Source: Streptomyces sp. NBC_01232
GTDB lineage: Bacteria > Actinomycetota > Actinomycetes > Streptomycetales > Streptomycetaceae
DNA: 64,000 bases
Assembly: GCF_035989885.1 (NCBI RefSeq)
Contig: NZ_CP108518.1
Coordinates: 6,253,001-6,317,000 of the forward strand
Reading direction: 5' to 3'
Shown here: piece after piece, positions 55,322-64,000 of the stretch
How positions within the stretch are numbered: the first letter of the stretch is position 1
Layout: every line of letters starts with the position of its first letter
Notes under the pieces: model-generated
Databases searched by the model: none
Seen by the model: only the letters and a program-made list of their open reading frames with translations
What the model was told of the DNA's origin: nothing
Made by a program: the position numbers and the translations under genes

Positions 55322-57451
55322 CTAGACCGGGACGCTCGCCAGGCCCGGGGCGAGGAACTTCTTGCCGTTCACGCGCTCCGAGACACCTTCACGGTCCAGG
55401 TACGGCGTCACGCCGCCCAGGTGGAAGGGCCAGCCGGCGCCCGTGATGAGGCAGAGGTCGATGTCCTGGGCCTCGGCCACGACACCCTCCTCCAGCATCA
55501 GGCCGATCTCCTGCGCCACCGCGTCCAGGACGCGGTCGCGGACCTGCTCCTCGGTCAGGACGACGTCGCCCTGCACCAGGAGGGCGGCGACCTCGGGGTC
55601 CAGCTCCGGCTTGCCGGAATCGTAGACGTAGAAACCGCGCTTGCCGGCCTTGACGACCGCAGCCAGGTTCGGGGAGACGGTGAAGCGCTCCGGGAAGGAG
55701 CGGTTCAGGGTCTCGGAGACGTGCAGACCGATCGCCGGTCCCACGAGCTCCAGGAGCACCAGCGGGGACATCGGCAGGCCGAGCGGCTCGATGGCCTTCT
55801 CCGCCGTGGCGACCGGGGTGCCCTCGTCGATGACGTTCTGGATCTCGCCCATGAAGCGGGTCAGGATGCGGTTCACGACGAACGCCGGGGCGTCCTTGGT
55901 GAGGACCGCGGTCTTCTTCAGCTTCCGCGCGACACCGAAGGCCGTGGCCAGCGAGGCGTCGTCGGTCTGCTCGCCGCGGACGATCTCCAGCAGCGGGAGG
56001 ATCGCGACCGGGTTGAAGAAGTGGAAGCCGACCACGCGCTCCGGGTGCTGGAGCTTGGAAGCCATCTCCGACACCGACAGCGAGGAGGTGTTGGTGGCGA
56101 GGATCGCGTGCGCCGGGGCGACCGCCTCGACCTCCGCGAACACCTTCTGCTTGACGGACATCTCCTCGAACACGGCCTCGATGATGAAGTCCGCGTCCGC
56201 GAAGCCCTCGGCCTTGTCGAGCACACCGGAGACCAGGCCGGTCAGGCGGTTGGCCTTGTCCTGGTTGATGCGGCCCTTGCCGAGCAGCTTCTGGATCTCG
56301 GCGTGGACGTAGCCCACACCCTTGTCCACGCGCTCCTGGTCGATGTCGGTGAGGACCACCGGCACCTCCAGGCGGCGCAGGAAGAGCAGCGCCAGCTGCG
56401 AGGCCATCAGACCCGCGCCGACGACGCCGACCTTGGTGACCGGACGGGCCAGGGACTTGTCCGGGGCACCGGCCGGGCGCTTGGCGCGCTTCTGGACCAG
56501 GTTGAAGGCGTAGATGCCCGAGCGCAGCTCGCCGCCCATGATGAGGTCGGCCAGGGCCGTGTCCTCGGCGTCGAAGCCGGCCTGGAGGTCGCCCGACTTG
56601 GCCGCGGCGATGATGTCCAGCGCGCGGTAGGCGGCCGGAGCGGCACCGTGCACCTTGGAGTCCGCGATGAAGCGGCCCTTGGCGACGGCCGCGTCCCAGG
56701 CCTCGCCGCGGTCGATCTCGTCGCGGACGACCTCGGTGGTGCCGTTCAGGACGTTCGCGGTCCACAGGAGCGACTGCTCCAGGAAGTCCGCGCCCTCGAA
56801 CAGCGCGTCCGCGATGCCCAGGTCGAAGACCTGCTTGCCGCGCAGCTGCTTGTTCTGGTTGAGCGAGTTCTCGATGATGACCGAGATCGCGCGCTCGGCG
56901 CCGATCAGGTTCGGCAGGATGGCGCAGCCGCCCCAGCCGGGGACCAGGCCGAGGAAGACCTCGGGCAGCGAGAAGGCCGGGATGGCCTTCGAGACGGTGC
57001 GGTAGCTGCAGTGCAGACCGACCTCGACGCCGCCGCCCATGGCCGCGCCGTTGTAGTACGCGAAGGTCGGGACCGCCAGCGCCGAGAGGCGCTTGAAGAC
57101 GTCGTGGCCGCCCTTGCCGATGGCGAGCGCCTCGTCGTGCTTCTTCAGGAGCTCGACGCCCTTGAGGTCGGCGCCGACTGCGAAGATGAACGGCTTGCCG
57201 GTGATGCCGGCGCCGACGATGGAGCCCGCGAGGGCCTCCTGCTCGACCTGGTCGATCGCCGCGTTCAGGTTGGCGAGGGACTGCGGGCCGAAGGTGGTCG
57301 GCTTGGTGTGGTCGAAGCCGTTGTCCAGCGTGATGAGCGCGAAGCGCCCGGCGCCGAACGGCAGGTCCAGGTGGCGGACGTGCGCGGACGTGACGACCTC
57401 GTCCGGGAACAGCTCGGCCGCGCCCTTCAGGAGCTCAGCGGTGGTGCTCAC
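55322..57451 (-). CDS. fadB: Fatty acid oxidation multifunctional enzyme (enoyl-CoA hydratase/3-hydroxyacyl-CoA dehydrogenase)
   Basis: 709 residues. The N-terminal crotonase domain (about 1-300) shows GAGITGKPFIFAVGADLKG and GAAMGGGVEVGLHC. The NAD-binding dehydrogenase domain starts at VGVVGAGLMASQLALLF (about 330), with the HFFNPV motif and the C-terminal 3HCDH domains. It hydrates enoyl-CoA and oxidises 3-hydroxyacyl-CoA in beta-oxidation. The GTG overlaps the fadA stop by GTGA, so the pair is translationally coupled; a frame opening at 57523 would lie inside fadA. Confidence 0.93.
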   Translation of the reverse strand: MSTTAELLKGAAELFPDEVVTSAHVRHLDLPFGAGRFALITLDNGFDHTKPTTFGPQSLANLNAAIDQVEQEALAGSIVGAGITGKPFIFAVGADLKGVELLKKHDEALAIGKGGHDVFKRLSALAVPTFAYYNGAAMGGGVEVGLHCSYRTVSKAIPAFSLPEVFLGLVPGWGGCAILPNLIGAERAISVIIENSLNQNKQLRGKQVFDLGIADALFEGADFLEQSLLWTANVLNGTTEVVRDEIDRGEAWDAAVAKGRFIADSKVHGAAPAAYRALDIIAAAKSGDLQAGFDAEDTALADLIMGGELRSGIYAFNLVQKRAKRPAGAPDKSLARPVTKVGVVGAGLMASQLALLFLRRLEVPVVLTDIDQERVDKGVGYVHAEIQKLLGKGRINQDKANRLTGLVSGVLDKAEGFADADFIIEAVFEEMSVKQKVFAEVEAVAPAHAILATNTSSLSVSEMASKLQHPERVVGFHFFNPVAILPLLEIVRGEQTDDASLATAFGVARKLKKTAVLTKDAPAFVVNRILTRFMGEIQNVIDEGTPVATAEKAIEPLGLPMSPLVLLELVGPAIGLHVSETLNRSFPERFTVSPNLAAVVKAGKRGFYVYDSGKPELDPEVAALLVQGDVVLTEEQVRDRVLDAVAQEIGLMLEEGVVAEAQDIDLCLITGAGWPFHLGGVTPYLDREGVSERVNGKKFLAPGLASVPV

Positions 57452-58674
57452 TTGGAGTCTCCCTCGGCGTTGAAGTTCGGGTTCTCCCAGATGACCGTGG
57501 CGCCCATGCCGAAGCCGACGCACATGGTGGTCAGGCCGTAGCGGACGTGCGGCTGCTCCTCGAACTGACGGGCCAGCTGCGTCATCAGGCGCACGCCGGA
57601 CGAGGCCAGCGGGTGACCGAAGGCGATGGCGCCGCCGTACTGGTTGACGCGGGCGTCGTCGTCGGCGATGCCGTAGTGCTCCAGGAACGCGAGGACCTGG
57701 ACCGCGAAGGCCTCGTTGACCTCGAAGAGGCCGATGTCCTCGATCGTCAGGCCGGCCTGGGCCAGGGCCTTCTCGGTGGCCGGGATCGGGCCGTAGCCCA
57801 TGACCTCGGGCTCGACACCCGCGAAGGAGTACGAGACCAGGCGCATCTTGACCGGGAGGTTGTTCTCGCGGGCGAAGTCCTCGGACGCGATGATCGCGGC
57901 GGTGGCACCGTCGTTGAGACCGGCGGCGTTGCCCGCGGTCACGTTGCCGTGCACACGGAACGGGGTCTTCAGGCCGGCCAGGTTCTCCAGCGTGGTGCCC
58001 GGGCGCATCGGCTCGTCGGTGGTGACCAGGCCCCAGCCCGTCTCACCGGCCGCCTCGTTGGTGTTGCGCACCGAGATCGGGACCAGGTCCTGCTGGATCT
58101 TGCCGTCGGCGTACGCCTTGGCGGCCTTCTCCTGCGAGCGCACGGCGTACTCGTCGGCGCGGAGCTTGGTGATCGTCGGGTACCGGTCGTGCAGGTTCTC
58201 GGCGGTCATGCCCATGAACAGGGCGGACTCGTCGACCAGCTTCTCGGAGACGAAGCGCGGGTTCGGGTCCACGCCCTCGCCCATGGGGTGACGGCCCATG
58301 TGCTCGACACCGCCGGCGAGGGCGACGTCGTAGGCACCGAAGGCCACACCGCCCGCGACGGCGGTCACGGCGGTCAGCGCGCCGGCGCACATGCGGTCGA
58401 TGGAGTAGCCCGGTACGGACTGCGGGAGGCCCGCGAGGATGCCGGCCGTGCGGCCCAGCGTGAGGCCCTGGTCGCCGATCTGCGTGGTCGCGGCGATGGC
58501 GACCTCGTCGATCTTCTTGGGGTCCAGGTCCGGGTTGCGGCGCAGCAGCTCCCGGATCGCCTTCACGACGAGGTCGTCGGCGCGGGTCTCGTGGTAGATG
58601 CCCTTCGGGCCCGCCTTGCCGAACGGGGTGCGGACGCCGTCGACGAAGACGACGTCCCTGACGGTACGAGGCAC
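57448..58674 (-). CDS. fadA: Acetyl-CoA C-acyltransferase (thiolase)
   Basis: 408 residues. The nucleophile is Cys96 in SIDRMCAGAL; the C-terminal signature NQYGGAIAFGHPLASSG and the second cysteine region TTMCVGFGMG complete the thiolase centre. It cleaves 3-ketoacyl-CoA to acetyl-CoA. The GTG at 58674 has GGAGGAG about 7 bases upstream and gives the usual N-terminus PRTVRDVVFVDGVRTPFGK; in-frame sequence further left is not thiolase-like. First gene of the fadAB operon. Confidence 0.94.
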   Translation of the reverse strand: MPRTVRDVVFVDGVRTPFGKAGPKGIYHETRADDLVVKAIRELLRRNPDLDPKKIDEVAIAATTQIGDQGLTLGRTAGILAGLPQSVPGYSIDRMCAGALTAVTAVAGGVAFGAYDVALAGGVEHMGRHPMGEGVDPNPRFVSEKLVDESALFMGMTAENLHDRYPTITKLRADEYAVRSQEKAAKAYADGKIQQDLVPISVRNTNEAAGETGWGLVTTDEPMRPGTTLENLAGLKTPFRVHGNVTAGNAAGLNDGATAAIIASEDFARENNLPVKMRLVSYSFAGVEPEVMGYGPIPATEKALAQAGLTIEDIGLFEVNEAFAVQVLAFLEHYGIADDDARVNQYGGAIAFGHPLASSGVRLMTQLARQFEEQPHVRYGLTTMCVGFGMGATVIWENPNFNAEGDSK

Positions 58675-58990
58675 GTTGGCTCTCCTCCAGGTGCGGGGTG
58701 GCACTGCTGCGCGCGGGGGCGTTCGGCGTACGTTGCTGAGCGCCCGCTCACCCGACCATGCTACTTGCGGGTAACCAATGTGCACACCCCCTCCCGGAGG
58801 AGCGGCGAAGGTCACACTCGGCCCGCGCTTCCACGGCCCCGCGCCCCGACCGATCGGACCCGTCCGGCCAACCCGTTCAGGTCACGTGCGCCCGGCCCCC
58901 GGCCGTGATGGTGGCGCCGCCCCCGGGCAGTCCCGATCCTGACCGGGCCGGAGCGTCCCCCTCCGGCCGAGTCGACGGAGGATGCGAGCC
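58675..58990. other. Divergent promoter region of fadA and the hydrolase
   Basis: 316 bases without a gene. It should hold the promoters of fadA (minus) and of the alpha/beta hydrolase (plus); TTGCGGGTAACCA near 58765 is a possible promoter or operator element for fadA. Nothing else definite. Confidence 0.4.
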
Positions 58991-60157
58991 ATGGCCACCA
59001 CCACGCCCACGAACCACCAGGTCCCGCACGTCTCGACGGTCCCGGCCAACGCGGGCCAGAACGTCCACCTGTACGTGCGGGAGTACGACGGCACCCCGGG
59101 GGGCCCCAACGCGCAGCGCAAGGTCGTCCTGATGCTGCACGGGCGCAGCGTTCCCTCGGTCGTGGCCTTCGACCTCCAGCACGACGGCGGCAAGTACAGC
59201 TGGGCGCGCGCCCTGGCCAAGGCCGGGTTCGACGTGTTCCTCATGGAGCTCACCGGCTCCGGGCTGTCGCCGCGTCCGGAGATGGACAAGGCGTGCAACG
59301 CCAACCCGCAGCACCAGGAGATCCTGAACCCCAACCCGCTGACGTACACCTGCACCCCGCCCTACCCGCACGAGCTCGGCAACTCCGCGAGCGAGTGGGG
59401 CGAGGTCGACACGGTCGTCGAGTACATCAAGGCGAAGAAGGGCGTCACCAAGGTGGCGCTCGTCGGGCAGTCCGCCGCCGCCTTCGTCTTCGGGCCGTAC
59501 GCGATCCAGCACCCGGAGAAGGTCGAGAGCCTGCTCCTGCTCGCCCCGATCTACCCGCCCACGGGCCGGGCCAGCTCCCCGCCGAAGAGCTTCGGCGCAC
59601 CCGTCCCGTCCTTCCCGGTGTCCACCCCGGCCTCCCTGTTCGGCTTCCCGATGAACCTGTCGAGCAGGACGGGCCTGGAGAGCGCCTGGGACAAGGAGGT
59701 GAGGTCCCCGAAGCAGCGGGCGGCGGGGATGGTGGAGGCGGTGTGGAAGGAGCTCATGGCCCTCGACCCAGTCGGGAAGACCTGGGGCGGCCCGACGGCC
59801 GGAACGCCCGAGGGCGTGCTCCGGTTCCGCAATTCCTACTGGTGGGGCTGGAACCAGGACACCGTCCCGATCGGCGGCGTACTCGGTGACAAGGTTCCGG
59901 TGATGATCGTCTACGGCGAGCACGACGCGACGGCGAACTCGCCCACCTTCTCGGTCCCCGCCTTCTACGACGCCGTCCCGGGCGTGCGCAAGCTGATGTT
60001 CCGGGTGTCCTGCGCCGGTCACTCCATCGTCTGGGAGCGCCAGTCCAAGGTCCTGCAACGGCTGTCCAAGCAGTGGCTGGGGCACGGGAAGGTCGACGAC
60101 CTGGAGAAGGGCAGCTACTACGTGGACGAGGACGGCGCCTACGCGGACACCGTCTAG
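58991..60157 (+). CDS. Alpha/beta hydrolase, unknown substrate
   Basis: 388 residues. VVLMLHGRSVPS gives the oxyanion loop, ALVGQSAAAFV the nucleophile Ser (GQSAA), VMIVYGEHDAT the acid region, and CAGHSIVWE the catalytic His, so the triad is complete. There is no signal peptide. The protein carries several Cys in the cap region (KACNANP, YTCTPP). Possibly an esterase or lactonase. The ATG at 58991 is 9 bases after GGAGG; the ATG at 58982 directly adjoins it and is less likely. Confidence 0.82.
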   Translation: MATTTPTNHQVPHVSTVPANAGQNVHLYVREYDGTPGGPNAQRKVVLMLHGRSVPSVVAFDLQHDGGKYSWARALAKAGFDVFLMELTGSGLSPRPEMDKACNANPQHQEILNPNPLTYTCTPPYPHELGNSASEWGEVDTVVEYIKAKKGVTKVALVGQSAAAFVFGPYAIQHPEKVESLLLLAPIYPPTGRASSPPKSFGAPVPSFPVSTPASLFGFPMNLSSRTGLESAWDKEVRSPKQRAAGMVEAVWKELMALDPVGKTWGGPTAGTPEGVLRFRNSYWWGWNQDTVPIGGVLGDKVPVMIVYGEHDATANSPTFSVPAFYDAVPGVRKLMFRVSCAGHSIVWERQSKVLQRLSKQWLGHGKVDDLEKGSYYVDEDGAYADTV

Positions 60158-60181
60158 CCACGGCCTGGGCGTGCGGCCCGT

Positions 60182-60218
60182 GGCGGCCCCCGCTCGCGGT
60201 CCGTGAGCGGGGGCCGCC
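60182..60218. terminator. Terminator after the hydrolase
   Basis: Perfect 14-bp stem GGCGGCCCCCGCTC with a 9-base loop, 24 bases after the stop and 54 before the convergent gene's end. Confidence 0.75.
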
Positions 60219-60271
60219 CCGTGACGGCGGAACCGGTGGGCAACCCGGGCCCCGGCGACGCGCGGAGGCGT

Positions 60272-61135
60272 TCAGGCCCGACGCATGCGGCGGTGGACGA
60301 CGCGGCCGACGGCTCCCGCCGCGGCCAGGACCGCGGCCGCGCCGAGCAGCCAGGGTGCCGCCCGCCGGGCCGCGCCCGCCCGGGGCGCGCCCACCGGGTC
60401 CTGGCAGTGGCCGCCCACAGCCGGGGTCACCCGGTAGCGGGCCCATTCCCGGGCGGGCTTGCCCTTCTCGTTCCAGTGCACGACGTAGAGGCCGGGCTCG
60501 GCGTCGCACCGGATGCGGACCGTGGTGGAGACCAGCTTGGCGCCGTGCATCACGAACGGCCGCGTGAACCCGGGGGACGTCAGCTTCACCATGCCGTCGT
60601 CGCCCATCGCCAGGCCGTCCCCGGCTTCGAGCTTCCCGCCGGGCTCCACGGAGCGCACGTCCCAGGGCCCGGACGGCCACCCCGAGCCCGCGGGGTACCG
60701 CTCCTCCATGGACTCCGGCGGCCGGGCGGCCACCTGCCGCGCGCACTGCGCCCGCTCCGCCGCATCGGCCGGTGCTACGCGGATGCTGCCCCACAGGCGG
60801 TCGATCTCCACGCCGAGGTGCACGTCTGCCGCCGAGCCGAACCGCACTTCGTAGGAGCCCGGTTCGGCGGTGCAGGACACCGTCGCGACCGCCTTGAGGA
60901 GGAGGTCGTCCATCCGGAACGTGCCGTCGGCGGCGAAAGCCGGGGAGGTCACCCGGACACCGCTGAAGGCGTCCCCGGACCGCATCGCCTCGGTCGTCAC
61001 ACCGACCCGCTCCCCAGGCCTGACCGACAGCTCCGCACCGCTCGGCACCGGCCGGGGCGGATCCTCGGCCGGAGCGGCCGACGCGCTTCCCGCTCCTCCT
61101 GCCAACAGCAGCGCTGCCACGGCACCGATACGCAT
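60272..61135 (-). CDS. Secreted, C-terminally membrane-anchored protein, unknown
   Basis: 287 residues. A signal peptide (MRIGAVAALLLAGGAGSASA) is followed by two similar beta-rich halves: each has a GVTTEAMRSGDAF or KLEAGDGLAM type turn, then a Cys-containing stretch (TVSCTAEPGSYEVRFG and TVRIRCDAEPGLYVVHWN). These look like an internal duplication of an immunoglobulin-like domain. A C-terminal helix (WLLGAAAVLAAAGAVG) and a basic tail anchor it. Start at 61135, or a GTG at 61150; neither has a strong ribosome-binding site. Family not recognised. Confidence 0.7.
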   Translation of the reverse strand: MRIGAVAALLLAGGAGSASAAPAEDPPRPVPSGAELSVRPGERVGVTTEAMRSGDAFSGVRVTSPAFAADGTFRMDDLLLKAVATVSCTAEPGSYEVRFGSAADVHLGVEIDRLWGSIRVAPADAAERAQCARQVAARPPESMEERYPAGSGWPSGPWDVRSVEPGGKLEAGDGLAMGDDGMVKLTSPGFTRPFVMHGAKLVSTTVRIRCDAEPGLYVVHWNEKGKPAREWARYRVTPAVGGHCQDPVGAPRAGAARRAAPWLLGAAAVLAAAGAVGRVVHRRMRRA

Positions 61136-61311
61136 GGCTTCTGAGTGCACAGGGACCCGTTTCCTTGCCGTCGACCGTCCTCGAGCCCCGCATCGCCGCG
61201 AAGACCGGGTACTGGACCGCTGAGCGTACGGCCCGGGCCGTAGCGGGCTGTCGGTGGACGGCGAGAGCCCCCGGCCGTAGCGGTCGGGGGCTCTCGTACG
61301 GGCCGCGTGCG

Positions 61312-62598
61312 TCAGGCGGCGGTCGCGGCCAGCGCCGTGAGGAGCACCGGGGTCACCAGTTCGACCTGCCAGGGCCGGGCGCCGTAGCCCGCCAGGGCCT
61401 CCGAGACCGCGTCCGCGGTCAGCCGCTGCGGGGGCTCCCAGCACAGCCGGCGGACCGTGTCGGGGGTGATGAGGTTCTCCTGGGGCAGGTTCAGTTCCTC
61501 GGCCAGCGCCGAGACGGCGGTGCGGGCGGCCGAGAGCCGGGCCGCGGCCGCCGGGTCCTTGTCCACCCAGGAGCGCGGGGGCGGCGGACCGGCCGGGGTC
61601 GCCCCGGGCTGCGGCAGCTCGCTCTCGGGCAGGGCCTTCGCCCGGTCCACCGCGGCCATCCACTGGTCCAGCTGGCGCCGGCCCATCCGCTGCCCGTAGC
61701 CGGGCAGGGTGGAGAGGGTCTGTACGTTCGCGGGCAGGGCGAGAGCGGCCTCGACGATCGCGGCGTCGCCCAGCACCTTGCCCGGGGACACGTCACGCCG
61801 TTGCGCGATCCGGTCCCGGGACTCCCACAGCTCCCGTACGACGGCCATCTGCCGGCGGCGGCGCACCTTGTGCATGCCCGACGTACGGCGCCACGGGTCC
61901 TTGCGCGGCGGCGCCGGCGGGGCGGCGGCGATGGCGTCGAATTCCTGGTGGGCCCATTCGAGCTTGCCCTGCCGGTCCAGCTCCTTCTCCAGCGCGTCCC
62001 GCAGGTCCACCAGCAGCTCCACGTCCAGGGCGGCGTAGCGCAGCCACGGCTCGGGAAGGGGGCGGGTGGACCAGTCGACGGCGGAGTGGCCCTTCTCGAG
62101 CGCGAAGCCGAGCACGCTCTCGACCATCGCGCCGAGTCCGACCCGCGGGAAGCCGGCGAGGCGGCCGGCCAGCTCGGTGTCGAACAGCGAGGTGGGCACC
62201 ATGCCTATTTCGCGCAGGCAGGGCAGGTCCTGGGTGGCGGCGTGCAGGATCCATTCGGTGCCGGAAAGGGCTTCGCCCAGTGCGGACAGGTCGGGACAGC
62301 CCACCGGATCGATCAGTGCGGAGCCCGCACCCTCGCGGCGCAGCTGCACCAGGTAGGCGCGCTGGCCGTAGCGGTACCCGGAGGCCCGTTCGGCGTCGAC
62401 GGCGACGGGGCCGGTGCCCGCGGCGAAGGCCGCGACCACTTCGGCGAGGGCGTCCGCGTCGGCGACCACCGGAGGAATCCCCTCACGGGGCTCCAACAGG
62501 GGAGTCGGCAGCCCACCGGGCGGAACAACGACGTCGTCCGGGGGGCCGCCCCCGGTGGTGGTGCGCAGGTCTGCTGCGGGATCTTGGGCGTCGGTCAC
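61312..62598 (-). CDS. rnd: Ribonuclease D family 3'-5' exonuclease
   Basis: 428 residues. The DEDDy exonuclease domain shows PVAVDAERASGYRYG (Exo I), ILHAATQDLPCL (Exo II) and RYAALDVELLVDLRD (Exo III with Tyr). A C-terminal HRDC domain (about 220-300) follows with DVSPGKVLGDAAIVEAAL. It trims 3' ends of tRNA and other stable RNAs. In place of the usual DxE, Exo I reads DAE, which keeps both carboxylates. GTG start at 62598. Confidence 0.9.
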   Translation of the reverse strand: MTDAQDPAADLRTTTGGGPPDDVVVPPGGLPTPLLEPREGIPPVVADADALAEVVAAFAAGTGPVAVDAERASGYRYGQRAYLVQLRREGAGSALIDPVGCPDLSALGEALSGTEWILHAATQDLPCLREIGMVPTSLFDTELAGRLAGFPRVGLGAMVESVLGFALEKGHSAVDWSTRPLPEPWLRYAALDVELLVDLRDALEKELDRQGKLEWAHQEFDAIAAAPPAPPRKDPWRRTSGMHKVRRRRQMAVVRELWESRDRIAQRRDVSPGKVLGDAAIVEAALALPANVQTLSTLPGYGQRMGRRQLDQWMAAVDRAKALPESELPQPGATPAGPPPPRSWVDKDPAAAARLSAARTAVSALAEELNLPQENLITPDTVRRLCWEPPQRLTADAVSEALAGYGARPWQVELVTPVLLTALAATAA

Positions 62599-62757
62599 CG
62601 GTCAAGGGTATCCGTGTATACGACGCGCCCGTCGCCGGAACGTTCCGTCGACGGGCGCGAGCGCGGTGCGGGGAGTTTCCCCGGGGTATTCCGGGGGTCT
62701 TCCGGGAGGTTCCCCCGGGAGGTTTCCGGGCGGATATCCGGGGGCTCCGGCCCGCGG

Positions 62758-63420
62758 TCAGTGGATGATCCCGGTACGCAGTGCCACGGCGACCATTCCG
62801 GCGCGGTCACCGGTGCCCAGCTTGCGGGCGATCCGGGCGAGGTGGGACTTGACGGTCAGGGCGGACAGGCCCATCGAGACGCCGATGGCCTTGTTGGACT
62901 GGCCCTCCGCGACGAGGCGCAGGACCTCGACCTCGCGGCCGGAGAGCTCTCGGTAGCCGCCCGGGTGGCTCGGGGCACCCGGGGGGCGGCGGTGCATACG
63001 GGCGGCTGCAGCGCCGATGGGGGCGGCGCCGGGCCGGGTGGGGAGCCCGATGTTGGTCCGCGTACCGGTGACGACGTAACCCTTCACGCCGCCCGCGAGG
63101 GCGTTGCGCACGGCGCCGATGTCGTCGGCGGCGGACAGGGCCAGGCCGTTGGGCCAGCCGGCGGCCCGGGTCTCGGAGAGCAGGGTGAGACCGGAACCGT
63201 CGGGCAGGTGTACGTCGGCCACGCAGATGTCGCGCGGGCTGCCGACGCGGGGGCGGGCCTCCGCGATGGACGAAGCCTCGATCACGTCACGTACTCCGAG
63301 GGCCCACAGATGACGGGTCACGGTGGAGCGGACGCGCGGGTCGGCCACGACGACCATGGCCGTCGGCTTGTTCGGGCGGTAGGCGACCAGGCTTGCGGGC
63401 TGCTCGAGAAGAACGGACAC
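62758..63420 (-). CDS. Orphan response regulator with LuxR-type DNA-binding domain
   Basis: 220 residues. A receiver-like domain (about 20-125) carries the phosphorylatable Asp in CVADVHLPDGSGL and Lys in GVKGYV, but only one acidic residue (VVADP) in the pocket that normally has two. The LuxR helix-turn-helix (LSGREVEVLRLVAEGQSNKAIGVSMGLSALTVKSHLARI) ends the protein. No histidine kinase is nearby. The GTG at 63420 has GGAGG 5 bases upstream. Two CAATTCGG copies (63553-63560 and 63562-63569) lie upstream. Confidence 0.9.
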   Translation of the reverse strand: MSVLLEQPASLVAYRPNKPTAMVVVADPRVRSTVTRHLWALGVRDVIEASSIAEARPRVGSPRDICVADVHLPDGSGLTLLSETRAAGWPNGLALSAADDIGAVRNALAGGVKGYVVTGTRTNIGLPTRPGAAPIGAAAARMHRRPPGAPSHPGGYRELSGREVEVLRLVAEGQSNKAIGVSMGLSALTVKSHLARIARKLGTGDRAGMVAVALRTGIIH

Positions 63421-63692
63421 CTAGGCCTCCTGGGGGAGTGGCGGGACGGCCGGCTCGGGGATGGAAGCCGGTGCGAACCGTACGGATGGTCACCCACTCC
63501 TTCGGCACGTCACCCGCCCGGCTTTAGGGAATGATCACGATTTGGTGAGTAACAATTCGGGCAATTCGGACGCACGATCGATCATCGGTTGATCAGAAGC
63601 CCGCAAGGGACGCCGCCTTTCGACAATCCGCCCAGGTCTTCGATCAGTCGTTCTGCGTCGGCGCCGGTTCCGGCGGCCGTACGGCCCTGCGG

Positions 63693-64000
63693 CTACGGGT
63701 GGTGCGGACCGCGGCGCTGTGGCAGGGAGACCACACCCGTCGCGGTGTCCGTCGGCCCCACCGGCGGCAGCCCTGCGATCTGGCACAGCAGTTCGCACCA
63801 TGCCGACAGGTGCGCCGAGGTGTCCGGCACCCCGCCCACGCCCTCGCGCGGCGTCCAGGACGCCCTGATCTCGATCTGCGTGGCCGGCCGCCGCTCCGCG
63901 AGCCCGCCGAAGTAGTGCGAGCCCGCCATGGTCACGGTGCCGCTCGCCTCCCCGTACGCCAGCCCGCGCGCTTCCAGCGCCCCGGTCAGCCAGGACCAGC
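63693..64000 (-). CDS. DUF3000 family protein, 5' end beyond the window
   Basis: The minus-strand frame is open to the right edge and reads WSWLTGALEARGLAYGEASG then TVTMAGSHYFGGLAERR, ending GPHHP-stop. This matches the C-terminal part of the actinobacterial DUF3000 family, which in the Streptomyces order I recall lies beside rnd and the orphan LuxR gene. Function unknown. The Met at 63935 is internal, not the start. Confidence 0.82.
   Translation of the reverse strand, partial: WSWLTGALEARGLAYGEASGTVTMAGSHYFGGLAERRPATQIEIRASWTPREGVGGVPDTSAHLSAWCELLCQIAGLPPVGPTDTATGVVSLPQRRGPHHP

Noticed and set aside
63580..63594. GATCA-N5-TGATC inverted repeat before the orphan LuxR gene
   Set aside because: 5-bp arms are expected by chance at this frequency and there is no second copy; not listed as an operator.

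Overview
The window is high-GC (about 70-73%) actinobacterial chromosome and reads as Streptomyces: strong G/C bias at third codon positions, many GTG starts, GTGA/ATGA gene overlaps, Tat and lipoprotein export signals, sugar ABC importers without their own ATPase, and a gene order that from memory resembles the S. coelicolor core segment around SCO5998-SCO6030 (murA-like gene, acnA, ngcEFG, ROK regulator, xylFGH, dxs, fadBA, rnd, orphan LuxR, DUF3000). No search was run, so the genus and synteny are recognition, not proof. I see no tRNA, rRNA, CRISPR, IS element or prophage.

Left third (1-20.9 kb): an accessory locus that reads as one complete collagen/hydroxyproline utilisation system. It holds a secreted M9 collagenase; a three-subunit D-hydroxyproline dehydrogenase; a pyrroline-4-hydroxy-2-carboxylate deaminase; two tandem proline-racemase-family epimerases; an ornithine-cyclodeaminase-like imine reductase; a GntR/FadR regulator; a Tat-exported 5'-nucleotidase; a complete family-5 peptide ABC importer; and a cytosolic S9 prolyl peptidase. 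Six promoter regions carry related GTGACAT/ATGTCAC-type sites, four with a near-identical 12-mer, and the collagenase and importer promoters share an identical 32-bp segment. The inferred flow is collagen, peptides, uptake, prolyl cleavage, hydroxyproline, 2-oxoglutarate semialdehyde. The last enzyme, a 2-oxoglutarate semialdehyde dehydrogenase, is not in the window.

Middle (21-34.6 kb): MFS exporter, FBP-domain zinc protein, cytochrome P450, class II glutamine amidotransferase, a Pro/Thr-rich lipoprotein, then a gene-poor, lower-GC stretch (26.2-28.4 kb) that hides a convincing 39-residue protein. Then come an XRE-MurA fusion with its own operator, a MarR regulator with twin operators divergent from a haloalkane-dehalogenase-like hydrolase, and a Tat-exported amidohydrolase divergent from a LacI regulator.

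Right half (34.6-64 kb): core metabolism. acnA; ngcEFG for N-acetylglucosamine/chitobiose with a DasR-like site; mgtA with a proline-containing leader peptide inside a folded leader; a ROK regulator and xylFGH; dxs; an amino-acid permease; an LCP cell-wall ligase; the fadBA beta-oxidation pair; an alpha/beta hydrolase; a membrane-anchored secreted protein; RNase D; an orphan LuxR regulator; and the truncated end of a DUF3000 gene. Strong intrinsic hairpins separate most units.
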